Source: Deltaproteobacteria bacterium
GTDB lineage: Bacteria > Desulfobacterota > Syntrophobacteria > BM002
Direction: 5' to 3'
Assembly (NCBI GenBank): GCA_019309045.1
Contig: JAFDGZ010000026.1
Span: 1 to 35,149 of the forward strand
Length of the DNA stretch: 35,149 nt
Below, one piece after another: positions 34,387-35,149 of the stretch; position 1 is the first letter of the stretch, and the number at the start of each line of letters is the position of its first letter. The position numbers were made by a program, and so were the translations under genes. Under the pieces are notes generated by a model, which was not told where the DNA came from, did not search any database, and was given only the letters and a program-made list of their open reading frames with translations.

Positions 34387-34836
34387 CTACTTTGCCGTGA
34401 GTTTGGATTTTACCAAGGCATTGACCCTGGCACCGTCAGCCCGCCCTGCCAACTTTGCCATTGCCGCCTTCATGACCTTGCCCATGTCCTTTGGCCCGGT
34501 GGCACCCACATGGGCAATAATCTCGTCGAGCTCCCGTGCTAATTCTTCCTCTGACAGCTGCTCGGGCATAAATCTCGAGAGGATTGTCAATTCTTCCTCC
34601 TCCACAGCCGCCAGGTCTTGCCTTTCTGCCAAGCGATACTGCTCTATGGCCTCGCGTCTCTGCTTGATCTGAGTAGCAATCACTTTCACTATTTCTTTAT
34701 CTTCTAGAGGACGCCGCAGCTCTTTTTCTCGTCTCTTCATTGCAGTCAGCAGCAAGCGTAAACTGGAAGTGGCTCGTTTGTCCTTGGCACGCATGGCATC
34801 TTTGAGTGCCGCGGCAATGTCGCTTTGCAGTGTCAT
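34387..34836 (-). CDS. yqeY: YqeY (GatB/YqeY domain) protein
   Basis: A 149-residue cytosolic all-helical protein resembling the tail domain of GatB. The motifs MRAKDKRATSSLRLL, KQRREAIEQYRLAERQDL, SRFMPEQLSEEEL and GPKDMGKVMKAAMAKL cover the whole family length. The frame opens at 34983, but the ATG at 34836 gives the usual start (MTLQSDIAAALKDAM). YqeY-like domains bind tRNA in GatCAB and in a Deinococcus GlnRS; the stand-alone protein has no firmly established role. It is first in the yqeY-mutS2-dnaG-rpoD order. Confidence 0.95.
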   Translation of the reverse strand: MTLQSDIAAALKDAMRAKDKRATSSLRLLLTAMKRREKELRRPLEDKEIVKVIATQIKQRREAIEQYRLAERQDLAAVEEEELTILSRFMPEQLSEEELARELDEIIAHVGATGPKDMGKVMKAAMAKLAGRADGARVNALVKSKLTAK

Positions 34837-34994
34837 GGTGTCTGTCTCTTGATGCAGGTTAGCCAACCCTATGCAAGCGTTTCCTGAAATGGCTGCAGGC
34901 CGAACGTGGCTGCCGGCAAGCGCTGCTTGCTGAGGCAATGATTTCAGACCTTTTCTTTTGCCCGTCAGGGATTTTAGTTGCAATCAAACTTATT

Positions 34995-35022
34995 ATTTTA
35001 ATCGCTTTTCTGGAAATGTCAA
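34995..35022 (-). promoter_or_regulatory. Sigma-70 promoter of the yqeY-mutS2-dnaG-rpoD operon
   Basis: A perfect TTGACA (35022-35017) and TAAAAT (35000-34995, five of six) are separated by 16 bases on the minus strand. The predicted leader to yqeY is about 150 bases. No gene is evident between this promoter and the window end. Confidence 0.65.
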
Positions 35023-35149
35023 CAGATGCTCTCTGGCCCAAATCCACCGCCACGATTAAGGCGGATCGATTTTTGACCACATTGGTGTTAGCATACAGGC
35101 TCACTTATGGACGCGAGCTGTTTCGATAGCTCTATCCGGGCATGAAATG

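Noticed and set aside
34859-35104. 81-codon minus-strand frame upstream of yqeY
   Set aside because: It contains the predicted promoter of the operon. It has no ribosome-binding site and no family resemblance.
1-35149. CRISPR arrays, intact insertion sequences, prophage genes
   Set aside because: No regularly spaced direct repeats, full transposase or phage structural genes were seen. Only the REP/RAYT relic remains.

Overview
The window looks like part of a Gram-negative, anaerobe-type Deltaproteobacteria (Desulfobacterota) chromosome. This is inferred from gene content: a short Geobacter-type type IV pilin behind a sigma-54-like promoter, PilZ proteins, a branched-chain-type ABC importer cluster with an embedded acyl-CoA ligase, and a yqeY-mutS2-dnaG-rpoD block. 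Almost everything is on the minus strand; only glnS and one PilZ gene are clearly coded on the plus strand. No prophage, intact insertion sequence, CRISPR array or origin was seen.

Left end (1-3670): a sparse, accessory-like stretch. It holds a relic of a REP-associated tyrosine transposase with a REP palindrome read in frame, a second REP copy, a GYD-domain protein, a tRNA-Arg(CCT) with an unusually structured trailer, two divergent PilZ proteins (one with an eight-cysteine zinc-binding tail) and a small membrane protein.

3670-11600: one minus-strand import operon in the order livG, acyl-CoA synthetase, livH, livM, livK, livF, ending in an intrinsic terminator. It supplies two ATPases, two permeases, a lipoprotein binding protein and an enzyme that could activate an imported carboxylic acid.

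11860-19552: a probable operon uvrB, uvrC, gltX, a membrane-anchored coiled-coil protein, and a class III nucleotidyl cyclase with TPR repeats. A promoter lies before uvrB and a strong terminator after the cyclase. glnS diverges from uvrB with its own sigma-70 promoter.

21600-27990: a short aromatic-rich pilin, a secreted protein of unknown function, ispD-ispF-cysS, RNase P RNA abutting the RNase HI gene, a C4 zinc-ribbon coiled-coil protein, and a tRNA with CAT anticodon (probably Ile2) behind a near-consensus promoter.

28020-35149: a macromolecular synthesis operon, yqeY-mutS2-dnaG-rpoD, with a near-consensus promoter. dnaG and rpoD overlap by one base. No rpsU is seen in the window.

The points most worth a second look are the e-pilin-like pilin and its leader, the cyclase lacking the usual purine-selecting residues, the PilZ-zinc fusion, the tRNA-Arg trailer, and the contact between rnhA and the RNase P RNA.
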